Source: Oryzomicrobium terrae
Lineage (GTDB): Bacteria > Pseudomonadota > Gammaproteobacteria > Burkholderiales > Rhodocyclaceae
Length of the DNA stretch: 64,000 nt
Direction of reading: 5' to 3'
Assembly (NCBI RefSeq): GCF_008274805.1
Contig: NZ_CP022579.1
Coordinates: 2,542,001 to 2,606,000 of the forward strand
A model generated the notes under the pieces. The model did not search any database, was not told the origin of the DNA, and saw nothing but the letters and a program-made list of their open reading frames with translations. The stretch's first letter is position 1; the number at the start of each line of letters is the position of its first letter. This document shows, piece after piece, positions 11,639 through 20,979 of this stretch. The position numbers and the translations under genes were made by a program.

Positions 11639-11686
11639 GCGCCAGCAACCCCAGCGCTGGCGCGGTAAAGCGGGGGGCTTCCCCGC
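11639..11686 (+). terminator. double hairpin after murI, possible terminator
   Basis: GCGCCAGC at 11639-11646 pairs with GCTGGCGC at 11656-11663. A second stem follows, GCGGGG at 11670-11675 with CCCCGC at 11681-11686. No T-run follows, so termination here is uncertain. Confidence 0.35.
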
Positions 11687-11703
11687 CCCCCCGCCGGGAG
11701 CGT

Positions 11704-11709
11704 TAGAAT
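11704..11709 (+). promoter_or_regulatory. candidate -10 element of the solute-binding protein gene
   Basis: TAGAAT lies 29 bp before the ATG at 11739. No good -35 is visible in the G/C-only sequence upstream, so this is a weak call. Confidence 0.35.
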
Positions 11710-11738
11710 CGCCGCTCTCCCTCAGTCGTGAGTCCGTC

Positions 11739-13001
11739 ATGCCGCACTTCCGCCGTACCCTGGTCGCCGCCACCCTGCTGGGCAGCGTTGCCGCCCCGGC
11801 CTTCGCCGTCACCGAAATCCCCCTTTCCCACCAGCTCGACGAGGCCCGCATCGCCCGCCTCCAGGAAGTGGTGGACCGCTTCAACAACAGCCAGAAGGAC
11901 TACCACGTGGTCCCGGTGCGGCGCAGCGAGCAGGACGCTCCGGCGGTGCTCAACCTGGCCGTGTCCGAGGACATTTCCCTGTTCTCCGCCAACCGCGGCG
12001 GTTTCCGCCCCATCGCCGACGTGATGAAGGAAGCCAAGGAGCGCATGGATACCAGCAGCTTCCTGGCCGATTACCGGGGCCCCCTCACCGAGGGCAACAA
12101 GCTGATGGCCCTGCCCGTGGCCTTTGCCACCCCGGTGCTGTACTACAACAAGGCCGCCTTCAAGAAGGCCGGCCTCAACCCGGACCAGCCGCCCAAGACC
12201 TGGTGGGAAGTGCAGAACGCCGCCGGCAAACTGGTCGATGCCGGCTCCAGCTGTGCCTACACCACCTCCTGGCCCGCCTGGGTGCTGATCGAGAACGCCA
12301 GCGCCCGCAACGGCGCCCCGGCCGCCACCGCCTCGGGCACCTTCGCTTTCAACGGCCTGGCCCAGGTCAAGCAGATCGCCCTGCTCACCACCTGGTACAA
12401 GAGCAAGTACTTCACCTACTTCGGCCGGCGCAACGAAGCCGACGCCAAGTTCGCCGCCGGCGAATGCGGCATGCTCACTTCCGGCTCCGACATCTACGCC
12501 ACCCTCAAGTCCGACAGCAAGGTGGACCTGGGCGTGGCCCCCATGCCCTACTTCGACGACGCCTACGGCGCGCCCCAGCGCACCCTGGCCGGCGGCGGCT
12601 CCCTGTGGATCGGCGCCGGCAAGAAGGCGGCCGAATACAAGGGGGCGGCCAAGTTCGTCAGCTTCATCACCGCCCCGGACATGCAGATCGAACTGGCCAA
12701 GGCCGGCGGCTTCCTGCCCCTGTCCGACACGGCCTGGAAGGCGGCGCGCAGCAAGCTGCTCAAGGACGATCTGGTCAACCAGGAAGTGGCCCACGCCACC
12801 CTGGCCGGCCGCGCCGACAAGGATGCCATTCCGGCCCGCATCTCCTTCCACCCCCAGGTGCGCCTGATCGTGGAAGAAGAGCTGGAAGCGGTGTGGAAAG
12901 AGCTGAAGACTCCCAAGGAAGCCCTGGACACCGCCGTGGCCCGGGCCAACGCGGTGGTTCGCGGCCTGCCCAAGGGCAAGCTGGCGCTGCTGCTCAAGTA
13001 A
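11739..13001 (+). CDS. ugpB: periplasmic glycerol-3-phosphate-type solute-binding protein
   Basis: 420 aa extracellular solute-binding protein (family 1) with a signal peptide ending at about residue 23 (AAPAFA). FSANRGGFRPI, ALPVAFATPVLYYNKAAFKKAG, TWWEVQ, SWPAWVLIENASARNG and AGGGSLWIGAGKK follow the order seen in UgpB. The ligand is inferred as sn-glycerol-3-phosphate or a glycerophosphodiester. A glycerophosphodiesterase gene follows only 7 bp later, which supports this. No permease (UgpA, UgpE) or ATPase (UgpC) gene is in the window, so any transporter partners are encoded elsewhere. Confidence 0.82.
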   Translation: MPHFRRTLVAATLLGSVAAPAFAVTEIPLSHQLDEARIARLQEVVDRFNNSQKDYHVVPVRRSEQDAPAVLNLAVSEDISLFSANRGGFRPIADVMKEAKERMDTSSFLADYRGPLTEGNKLMALPVAFATPVLYYNKAAFKKAGLNPDQPPKTWWEVQNAAGKLVDAGSSCAYTTSWPAWVLIENASARNGAPAATASGTFAFNGLAQVKQIALLTTWYKSKYFTYFGRRNEADAKFAAGECGMLTSGSDIYATLKSDSKVDLGVAPMPYFDDAYGAPQRTLAGGGSLWIGAGKKAAEYKGAAKFVSFITAPDMQIELAKAGGFLPLSDTAWKAARSKLLKDDLVNQEVAHATLAGRADKDAIPARISFHPQVRLIVEEELEAVWKELKTPKEALDTAVARANAVVRGLPKGKLALLLK

Positions 13002-13008
13002 GCGCGGC

Positions 13009-13998
13009 ATGACGGGGGACGCGGCCGGCAACGGCGCCACCCCGGCGCCGGCAGCGGGTGAAACGCCCGGCGCTGGCGTTCCGCCCCCCGTCCCTTCCCC
13101 CCCTGAACGCTCTCCTACCCTCGCCTATCCCCGCCTGATCGCCCACCGGGGCGGCGGCGCCGGGTTTGTCGGGCTGGCACCGGAAAACACCCTGGCCGGA
13201 CTAGCCGCCGCCCACGCCGCCGGTTATCGGGGTGTCGAATTCGACGTCATGCTGTCCGCCGACGGCATCCCCTTCCTGCACCACGACGACACCCTGGAGC
13301 GCACCACCAGCGGCAAGGGCCCCATAGCCGCCGCTTCCGCCGCCGTGCTCGACCGCCTCGACGCCGGCCGCTGGCGCGACCCGGCCTACGCCGGCGAAGC
13401 CCTGCCCCGCCTCGCGGCCGCCCTGGAGTTGTGCCTGGACGCCGGTCTGTGGATCAACCTGGAGATCAAGCCCACCACGGGGCGCGACCGCGCCACCGCC
13501 CAGGCCGTCGCCGCCACCTTGCTGGCCCGCTGGCCAACCCTGGCGGGCCCGCCCTCCGCCCCAAACAACGGCGGAACGCCCGGTAACCGGTCGCCAGCCG
13601 CGGATCCCGTTTCCACCTTCGCCCCGCCGCCCCTGGTGGTTTCCTCGTTTTCGCCCGCCGCCCTGGCGGAAATAGCCCGCCTGGTTCCGGCCCTGCCCCG
13701 CGCCCTGCTGGTGGGCGCCCTGCCCCGGGACGGGCTGGCGCAATGCCGCGCCCTGGGATGCTGCGGCCTGCATCTCGACGCCACCTATCTCGACCGGCGG
13801 ACCCTTGCCGCCCTGCGCACCGCCGCCCCCGACCTGCGCCTGGCGGCCTACACGGTGAACGACCCGGCACGCATGGCCGAACTGTTCGCCGCCGGCATCG
13901 ACGCCCTGTTTACCGACCGGATCGACCTGGACCCATTGGGCCTTGTGCCAGCGACGCCTGTCGGCGCGCTGCCGGCCGGGCCGGGGAATGTGGTTTAA
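13009..13998 (+). CDS. ugpQ: glycerophosphodiester phosphodiesterase
   Basis: 329 aa GDPD enzyme releasing glycerol-3-phosphate from phospholipid head groups. AHRGG (catalytic His), PENT, GVEFDVMLSADG with the metal-binding Glu/Asp, and FLHHDDTLERTT are present, and the C-terminal AYTVND and ALFTDRID complete the barrel. Two oddities stand out. A Pro/Ala-rich N-terminal extension of about 40 residues precedes the barrel and has no signal-peptide character. A Pro/Gly/Asn-rich loop of about 30 residues (around 177-206) sits where compact homologues have a short turn. Cytoplasmic like E. coli UgpQ, and cotranscribed with the binding protein. Confidence 0.88.
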   Translation: MTGDAAGNGATPAPAAGETPGAGVPPPVPSPPERSPTLAYPRLIAHRGGGAGFVGLAPENTLAGLAAAHAAGYRGVEFDVMLSADGIPFLHHDDTLERTTSGKGPIAAASAAVLDRLDAGRWRDPAYAGEALPRLAAALELCLDAGLWINLEIKPTTGRDRATAQAVAATLLARWPTLAGPPSAPNNGGTPGNRSPAADPVSTFAPPPLVVSSFSPAALAEIARLVPALPRALLVGALPRDGLAQCRALGCCGLHLDATYLDRRTLAALRTAAPDLRLAAYTVNDPARMAELFAAGIDALFTDRIDLDPLGLVPATPVGALPAGPGNVV

Positions 13999-14040
13999 TT
14001 TCGCCACCCCTGCGCCCCACCACCTTTTTTCCTTCACGCC

Positions 14041-14475
14041 ATGGCCTCTCGCCCCTCTTCCCCCGTCCTCCGCTCCGGGCTGGCCCGCGCGGCCCTTCTC
14101 GCGGTCGCCCTCCTCGCCCTGAACGGCTGCGACGAGGTGCAGAGCAAACTGGGCATCGAAGATGCCGCCAGCAAGGCAACACGCATGGAAAACGAGGGCA
14201 AGGCCATTGGCGGCGCCTGCCGCCAGTCCGGCCGGGCTATCGAGGATTGCTACTCGCTTTACCAGTGGGTGCCCAAGTCGGCGGTCTATACCGGCTGGCG
14301 GGAAATGGATGCCTACATGCGCGAGAATCAGCTGGAAACGGTGACCCCGGAACTGCCCCCGGCGCCACCCCCGGAAGACCCGCGCAAGAAGAAAAAGAAG
14401 AAGGTCGCCCCGCCGGCCGACGGTGCTGGCAATGGAACGGGCGAAGCCTCCGCCGAAGCCCCGGCGGCCAAGTAA
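14041..14475 (+). CDS. putative lipoprotein with basic C-terminal tract
   Basis: 144 aa. A hydrophobic signal ends in the lipobox LALNGC with acylated Cys30. The middle (CRQSGRAIEDCYSLYQWVPKSAVYTGWREMDAYMREN) has two Cys that could form a disulfide. The tail is Pro-rich, then a run of seven lysines, then Ala/Gly. Asp after the lipid Cys (CDEV) would predict inner-membrane retention by the E. coli +2 rule. No known domain. Confidence 0.75.
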   Translation: MASRPSSPVLRSGLARAALLAVALLALNGCDEVQSKLGIEDAASKATRMENEGKAIGGACRQSGRAIEDCYSLYQWVPKSAVYTGWREMDAYMRENQLETVTPELPPAPPPEDPRKKKKKKVAPPADGAGNGTGEASAEAPAAK

Positions 14476-14521
14476 GGGCCGCCCGGCCCACGCCCGGGCA
14501 AACGGCGCTACCCAGACAAAG

Positions 14522-14559
14522 CAACGGCCCGGCCGGACATGATGTCCGCCGGGCCGTTG
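14522..14559. terminator. long hairpin between convergent genes
   Basis: CAACGGCCCGGCCGGACAT is complementary to the following sequence ending GGGCCGTTG, with one unpaired base and a very short loop. It lies between the lipoprotein gene (plus) and the aldo-keto reductase gene (minus) and probably ends transcription from both sides, although no T-run is present. Confidence 0.5.
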
Positions 14560-14629
14560 GCCGTTTGCGGGGGGAAAACCCGGGGGCACCAGGAGCCGCC
14601 CCCTGGTCGGGGAGCGGCGAGCCCCGGGC

Positions 14630-15688
14630 TCAGGGGGCCGGATTGGGGTGGCGCAGGTGGATGGCATCGAGCTTGTCCAGCACCTCGGGCGCCAGGTCGA
14701 TGTTCCAGGCCGACAGGTTCTCGTCGAGCTGGGCCAGGCTGGTGGCGCCGATGATGGTGCTGGCCACCGACCAGCGCCGGTAGCACCAGGCCAGCGCCAG
14801 TTGTGCCGGGCTGATACCGATCACCCGGGCCAGGGCCACGTACGCGGCCACGGCCTCCTGGAGGCCGGGCTTGCTGTAGCGCTGGCCGAAATCGGCAAAA
14901 CGATTGATGCGCCCGTCGGCCTTGGGATCGGCCAGGTATTTGCCGGTGAGGTGGCCGAAGGCCAGGGGCGAGTAGGCCAGCAGCCCGACGTTTTCCCGGT
15001 GGCAGACCTCGGCCAGGGTCAGGTCGTAGGTGCGGTTGACCAGGCTGTAGGCGTTCTGGATCGAGACGATGCGCGGCAGCCCCCGCGCCTTGGCCAGCCG
15101 GGTGAATTCCATGACGCCCCAGGGGTGCTCGTTGGAGACCCCGACGTGGCGGATCTTGCCCGCCGCCACCAGTTCGGCCAGGGCTTCCAGGGTTTCCTCG
15201 ATGGGGGTGATGACCCCGTCGCCCTCCCGGGCCGGGCTGTACTGCCAGCCGCCGAACATGGGCTGGCGCCGGGCCGGCCAGTGCAGTTGGTAGAGGTCGA
15301 TGTAGTCGGTCTGCAGGCGCTTCAGCGACGCATCCACGGCGGCGCTCAGATCGGCCTTGCCGAAGCCTTTCGGGCCGCCCCGGATCCATTCCAGGGTGCG
15401 TCCCGGACCGGCGGCCTTGGTGGCCAGCACGATCTTGCTGCGGTCCTGGCGCTTCAGCCAGGTGCCGACGATGGTCTCGGTGGCGCCATAGGTCTCGGCC
15501 CGGGCCGGCACCGAGTACATCTCGGCGGTATCGATGAAGTTGATGCCGGCGTCCCGGGCCCGGTCGAGCTGGGCGTGGCCCTCGGCCTCGCTGTTCTGCT
15601 GGCCGAAGGTCATGGTGCCGAGGCACACCGCGGACACGTTCAGATCGCTGCCGCCGAGGTGGCGGTACGCCATGGGGGATGGGGTCAT
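14630..15688 (-). CDS. NADP(H)-dependent aldo-keto reductase, Tas-like
   Basis: 352 aa. The AKR tetrad is visible: Asp and Tyr in NFIDTAEMYSVP, Lys in VLATKAAG and His in YQLHWP. IRHVGVSNEHPWGVMEF and LLAYSPLAFGHLTGKY are typical of the E. coli Tas/YghZ-like group. The GGAG box just upstream supports the ATG at 15688. An ATG five codons in is an alternative. The physiological substrate is unknown; members reduce small aldehydes. Confidence 0.9.
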   Translation of the reverse strand: MTPSPMAYRHLGGSDLNVSAVCLGTMTFGQQNSEAEGHAQLDRARDAGINFIDTAEMYSVPARAETYGATETIVGTWLKRQDRSKIVLATKAAGPGRTLEWIRGGPKGFGKADLSAAVDASLKRLQTDYIDLYQLHWPARRQPMFGGWQYSPAREGDGVITPIEETLEALAELVAAGKIRHVGVSNEHPWGVMEFTRLAKARGLPRIVSIQNAYSLVNRTYDLTLAEVCHRENVGLLAYSPLAFGHLTGKYLADPKADGRINRFADFGQRYSKPGLQEAVAAYVALARVIGISPAQLALAWCYRRWSVASTIIGATSLAQLDENLSAWNIDLAPEVLDKLDAIHLRHPNPAP

Positions 15689-15881
15689 GGGGATGTTCTC
15701 CTGTTGTTCTGGGATCAGGCACAGCCGGCATGGCCACGCGCCGCCGCCAGCGGGCTACGGGGGAAGCCAGGAGGTGGCGCCGGCGGCGACGGTCACCGCC
15801 TGGCCTGCCTTGTGCCTTGTCATGGCGCGGCGATCAAGGGCCGTCACCATGCCGCCCGAAACAATACGCTATCCTTGGCGG

Positions 15882-17759
15882 ATGACCGAATCCACCGACT
15901 CCGCCGACTTCAGCGACTACACCCCCACCCACGTCTTCCGCCGCGCCGGACCGGCCGAGGGGGCCTTTACCCCCCAGTTTGCCCAGCTCCTGCTCTACTG
16001 CCGCCCCGGCTTCGAGAAGGAATGCGCCGCCGAAATCAGCGACGTGACGGCGGGCCTGGGGGTGGCGGGCTACTGTCGCGCCAAGCCCGATTCCGGCTAC
16101 GTGCTGTTCGTGCCCGCCGACACCGCCGACCTGCGCACCCTGCGCCGCGACCTGCGCTTTGCCGACCTGACCTTTCCCCGCCAGCTGCTCTTTGCCGGCG
16201 AGATCATCACCGACCTGCCGGTGACCGACCGGGCCGGCCCGCTCACCGCCGCCGCCAGCGTGCTGGCACCCCGCTTTTCCGACGTGCTGCTGGAAACCGC
16301 CGACACCAACGAAGCCAAGGAACTGTCGTCCTTCCTGCGCAAGTTCGACACCCCCTTCGCCAAGGCCCTGGCCGCCGCCGGCCTGGTCGGCGACAAACCG
16401 GCCAAGGGCAAACTCCGCGCCAGTACTGGATCTTCAGAGGGTGCCCCTGGGACTCCGCGCCAGGAGCCAATCTCCGAAGGCCTGCCGCTGAAATTCAATG
16501 CCGACGCGCCTCCCCCGCTACCCCGCCCCGAAGGCGCCGGGCTGCGGGGGGCCCGACTGCACGTCTTCTTCCTCTCGTCGTCGGCCGCCATCTGCGCCGT
16601 CTCCGACGCCGGCAACCGCTCCGACTGGCCCCTCGGCATCCCGCGCCTGCGCATGCCCCGGGAGGCGCCGTCCCGCTCCACCCTCAAGCTGGCCGAGGCC
16701 TTCCTCGCCTTCGACCTGGAAGCGCAACTGCGCACCGGCCAGACGGCGGTGGACCTGGGCGCCGCCCCCGGCGGCTGGACCTACCAGCTGGTGCGTCGCG
16801 GCATCCACGTCACGGCGGTGGACAACGGCCCCATGGACAAGTCCCTGCTCGGTTTTGAAATGGTCGAACACCTGCGCGAGGACGGTCTCAAGTACCGGCC
16901 CAGGCGTCCGGTGGACTGGCTGGTATGCGACATGGTGGAAAGCCCGGCGCGCATCGCCCGGGTGATGGCCGACTGGCTGGCCGAGGGCAAGGCCGCCGCC
17001 GCCATCTTCAACCTCAAGCTGCCGATGAAGCGCCGCTACGATGAGCTGGAAACCTGCCGCGCCCTGATCGAGACCCGCCTTGAAGAGGCCGGCCTGGAGT
17101 ATTCCCTGGCCTTCAAGCAGCTCTACCACGACCGGGAGGAGGTCACCGCCTACCTGCGCGCCCAGGCGCCGGCCGGCGGTATCCGCCCCGCGCCGCGCCG
17201 GCCCCAGCCGGGGACCGCGGCTCGGCCAACCCGTGGCGAGCGCGAAACCAAGGACATACGGGAAAGCGACGACTTCGGCGCCTTCTCGGTTGCCGCACCG
17301 GCGGCCAAACCAGGTAAATCTGGCAAGTCCGCCAAGCCGGGCAAAACCGGTGCCGCCCCCCGCCCGGGCAAGCCCGGCGGTGCCCGCAGCTATTTCAGCG
17401 ACGCGGACAGCAACGCCTTCGGCGAACTGGGCGAATTCTCCTCCTTCACCCCTGGCCAGGAACGGGGGCCACGCCGCGAGCGGCCGGCCGCCAAGCCGGC
17501 GGGCAACCCCGCTGGCAAGAGCAACGCCAAGGCCGCGCCGCGCGGCGCATTCGCCCCGGCGCCGGGCAAACCGGCCCGGCCCGGCAAGGGTCCGGGCAAA
17601 TCCGCCACGGCGCCCCGCGGCAACGGCGGCAAGGGTGGCAAGAGTGCTACCAGCACCGCAGGCAAGCCCAGCCGCCCGGGCAAGGCGGCGTCTGCTCCCC
17701 GTGGCGGCGGCAAAGCCCGCCCCGCACCTTCCCGCGCGGCACCGCGCCGCAAGGGGTAA
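15882..17759 (+). CDS. rlmM: 23S rRNA 2'-O-ribose C2498 methyltransferase RlmM with inserted repeat and long basic tail
   Basis: 625 aa against about 360 for E. coli RlmM. The core is clear: LLYCRPGFEKECAAEI at the THUMP-like start, VDLGAAPGGWTYQLV as the SAM site, VDWLVCDMVESPARIA and the catalytic-lysine strand FNLKLPMKRRYDE. Three additions are odd. There is an N-terminal extension of about 35 residues. Residues about 177-200 are an in-frame copy of the dispersed 40-bp-period repeat. From about residue 426 there is a 200-residue Lys/Pro/Gly/Ala-rich low-complexity tail, probably disordered and possibly RNA-binding. The ATG at 15882 follows an open frame that extends upstream without similarity. 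Confidence 0.9.
   Translation: MTESTDSADFSDYTPTHVFRRAGPAEGAFTPQFAQLLLYCRPGFEKECAAEISDVTAGLGVAGYCRAKPDSGYVLFVPADTADLRTLRRDLRFADLTFPRQLLFAGEIITDLPVTDRAGPLTAAASVLAPRFSDVLLETADTNEAKELSSFLRKFDTPFAKALAAAGLVGDKPAKGKLRASTGSSEGAPGTPRQEPISEGLPLKFNADAPPPLPRPEGAGLRGARLHVFFLSSSAAICAVSDAGNRSDWPLGIPRLRMPREAPSRSTLKLAEAFLAFDLEAQLRTGQTAVDLGAAPGGWTYQLVRRGIHVTAVDNGPMDKSLLGFEMVEHLREDGLKYRPRRPVDWLVCDMVESPARIARVMADWLAEGKAAAAIFNLKLPMKRRYDELETCRALIETRLEEAGLEYSLAFKQLYHDREEVTAYLRAQAPAGGIRPAPRRPQPGTAARPTRGERETKDIRESDDFGAFSVAAPAAKPGKSGKSAKPGKTGAAPRPGKPGGARSYFSDADSNAFGELGEFSSFTPGQERGPRRERPAAKPAGNPAGKSNAKAAPRGAFAPAPGKPARPGKGPGKSATAPRGNGGKGGKSATSTAGKPSRPGKAASAPRGGGKARPAPSRAAPRRKG
16410..16479 (+). repeat. dispersed repeat, copy B (two units, inside rlmM)
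   Basis: Unit 1 starts AAACTCCGCGCCAGTACTGG at 16410 and runs on with ATCTTCAG. Unit 2 starts at 16450, exactly 40 bp later, with GGACTCCGCGCCAGGAGCC and AATCTCC. Unit 1 matches the first unit at 59452 at 25 of 28 positions. The copy is read in frame by rlmM. Confidence 0.8.
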
Positions 17760-17783
17760 GCACCGGCTCCCGGCCCTTCGACC

Positions 17784-19121
17784 ATGACCGACCATCTGCT
17801 CGTCATCCTCGGCCTGATCGCCGCCAGCGCCTTTTTCTCCATGGCGGAAATCGCCCTGGCGGCCTCGCGCCGGCTCAAGCTGCAACAGCTCGCCGACACG
17901 CCCGGCCCCCAGGGGGAGCGGGCGGTACGGGTGCTGCAGTTGCAGGCCGAGCCGGGCTACTTCTTCACCGTGGTGCAGATCGGCGTGAACGCGGTGGCCA
18001 TCCTCGGCGGCATCGTCGGCGAGGGGGCCTTCTCCCCGGTCTTCGCCCAGGCCCTGGCCTGGGTGCTGCCGGCGGAGCAGGCGGCCACCGGCGGCTTCGT
18101 GCTCTCCTTCGCCCTGGTCACCTCCCTGTTCATCCTATTCGCCGACCTGGTGCCCAAGCGCCTGGCGATGATCGCCCCGGAGGCGGTGGCCCTGCGCATC
18201 GTCGCGCCGATGGGCTTCTTCCTCACCCTGTTCCGCCCCCTGGTCTGGCTGTTCAGCGGCCTGGCCAACCTGTTCTTCCGCGTCTTCGACCTGCCCACCG
18301 CCCGGCACAACGACATCACCCAGGCCGACATCGTCGCCCTGGCCTCCGCCGGCGCCCAGGCCGGGGTGCTGGACAAGGAGGAGCACGCCCTGATCGAGAA
18401 CGTCTTCGAGCTCGAATCGCGCACCGTGCCCTCGTCCATGACGCCCCGGGAGAGCGTGGTGTTCTTCACCCTGCAGGATTCGGAAGCCAGCCTGCGCGAG
18501 AAGATCGCCGCCCACCCCCACGGCAAGTACCCGGTGTGCGACGGCGGCATCGACCGGGTGATCGGCTACGTGGACGGCAAGGATCTGCTGCTGCGCGCCC
18601 TCAACGGCCAGCCCCTGGCCTTGAAGAGCGAGCCGGTACTGAAGAACGTGCTGATCATTCCCGACACCTTGACCTTGTCCGAGGTGTTGAAGCGCTTCAA
18701 GGCGGCCAGCGAAGACTTCGCCCTGATCATGAACGAGTACGCCCTGGTGGTCGGCCTGATCACCCTGGAGGACGTGATCAGTACGGTGATGGGCGACCTG
18801 GTCAGCCCCCTGGCCGAGGAGCAGATCGTGCGCCGCGACGCCGATTCGTGGTTGATCGACGGCATCACGCCGGTGGAAGACGTGATGCGCGCCCTGTCCA
18901 TCGACGATTTCCCCGAGACAGAAAATTACGAAACCATCGCCGGCTTCATGATGTACACCCTGCGCAAGATTCCCCGGCGCACCGACGCGGTCACCCACGC
19001 CGGTTTCAAGTTCGAGGTGGTGGATATCGACAACTACCGCATCGACCAGCTGCTGGTCACCCGCCTCGTGCCGGGCGAGGCCGGCGGGGCGGACGAAGGC
19101 CACCCCCGCGGCGGGCATTGA
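17784..19121 (+). CDS. CNNM/CBS/CorC membrane protein (hemolysin family)
   Basis: 445 aa. Residues 1-190 form the CNNM (DUF21) membrane domain with an AASAFFSMAEIAL signature and about four helices. Residues 200-330 are a CBS pair (MTPRESVVFFTLQDS, YVDGKDLLLRAL, IIPDTLTLSEVLKRF, EYALVVGLITLEDV). Residues 345-430 are the CorC/HlyC transporter-associated domain. Family members act in magnesium or cobalt homeostasis. It sits 24 bp after rlmM, so read-through is possible. The palindrome downstream may act as its terminator. Confidence 0.88.
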   Translation: MTDHLLVILGLIAASAFFSMAEIALAASRRLKLQQLADTPGPQGERAVRVLQLQAEPGYFFTVVQIGVNAVAILGGIVGEGAFSPVFAQALAWVLPAEQAATGGFVLSFALVTSLFILFADLVPKRLAMIAPEAVALRIVAPMGFFLTLFRPLVWLFSGLANLFFRVFDLPTARHNDITQADIVALASAGAQAGVLDKEEHALIENVFELESRTVPSSMTPRESVVFFTLQDSEASLREKIAAHPHGKYPVCDGGIDRVIGYVDGKDLLLRALNGQPLALKSEPVLKNVLIIPDTLTLSEVLKRFKAASEDFALIMNEYALVVGLITLEDVISTVMGDLVSPLAEEQIVRRDADSWLIDGITPVEDVMRALSIDDFPETENYETIAGFMMYTLRKIPRRTDAVTHAGFKFEVVDIDNYRIDQLLVTRLVPGEAGGADEGHPRGGH

Positions 19122-19146
19122 CAAACCTGAAAACATCCGCGTGTCA

Positions 19147-19176
19147 CATAGGGCCATGTATAATCATGGCCCTATG
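19147..19176 (+). promoter_or_regulatory. perfect 12-bp inverted repeat around a consensus TATAAT box
   Basis: CATAGGGCCATG (19147-19158), then TATAAT (19159-19164), then CATGGCCCTATG (19165-19176). The arms are perfectly complementary. Transcription from this -10 would start in the right arm, about 40 bp before the rhlE ATG. It could be a repressor operator over the promoter, a terminator of the upstream CNNM gene, or both. No good -35 lies at 16-18 bp. Confidence 0.7.
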
Positions 19177-19210
19177 TTTCTGATCCCATTCGATTTACGG
19201 AGTCCCGCCC

Positions 19211-20773
<1,563 letters not shown>

Positions 20774-20813
20774 GCATCGGCGCACACGCCGCCCCTCACG
20801 GAGCGGCATCGGT

Positions 20814-20849
20814 AAAAAACCCTGTTCTCGAACAGGGTTTTTTGTTTTT
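20814..20849 (+). terminator. strong rho-independent terminator of rhlE
   Basis: AAAAAACCCTGTTC at 20814-20827 is perfectly complementary to GAACAGGGTTTTTT at 20830-20843, followed by a further T-run to 20849. The A-tract/T-tract symmetry makes it effective in both directions. Confidence 0.92.
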
Positions 20850-20979
20850 GGGATAACAAAACATCCAATGATGTCTTTCACATGGGGATGGGGAACAGAT
20901 CACCGAGAATGGCGACAAACCCTATACGCCAACGCCATACACTCTTCATTCGTCATGCCCCCCCTTCTTCGCAACACCC

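Noticed and set aside
10488-11648. Upstream extension of the alaS frame beyond the conserved start
   Set aside because: It is antisense to murI, has no family similarity, and the [11 protein letters not shown] start matches AlaS proteins.
19118-19123. TTGACA as the -35 of rhlE
   Set aside because: It is a perfect -35 hexamer but lies 35 bp before the TATAAT and spans the stop of the CNNM gene, so spacing does not fit that -10.
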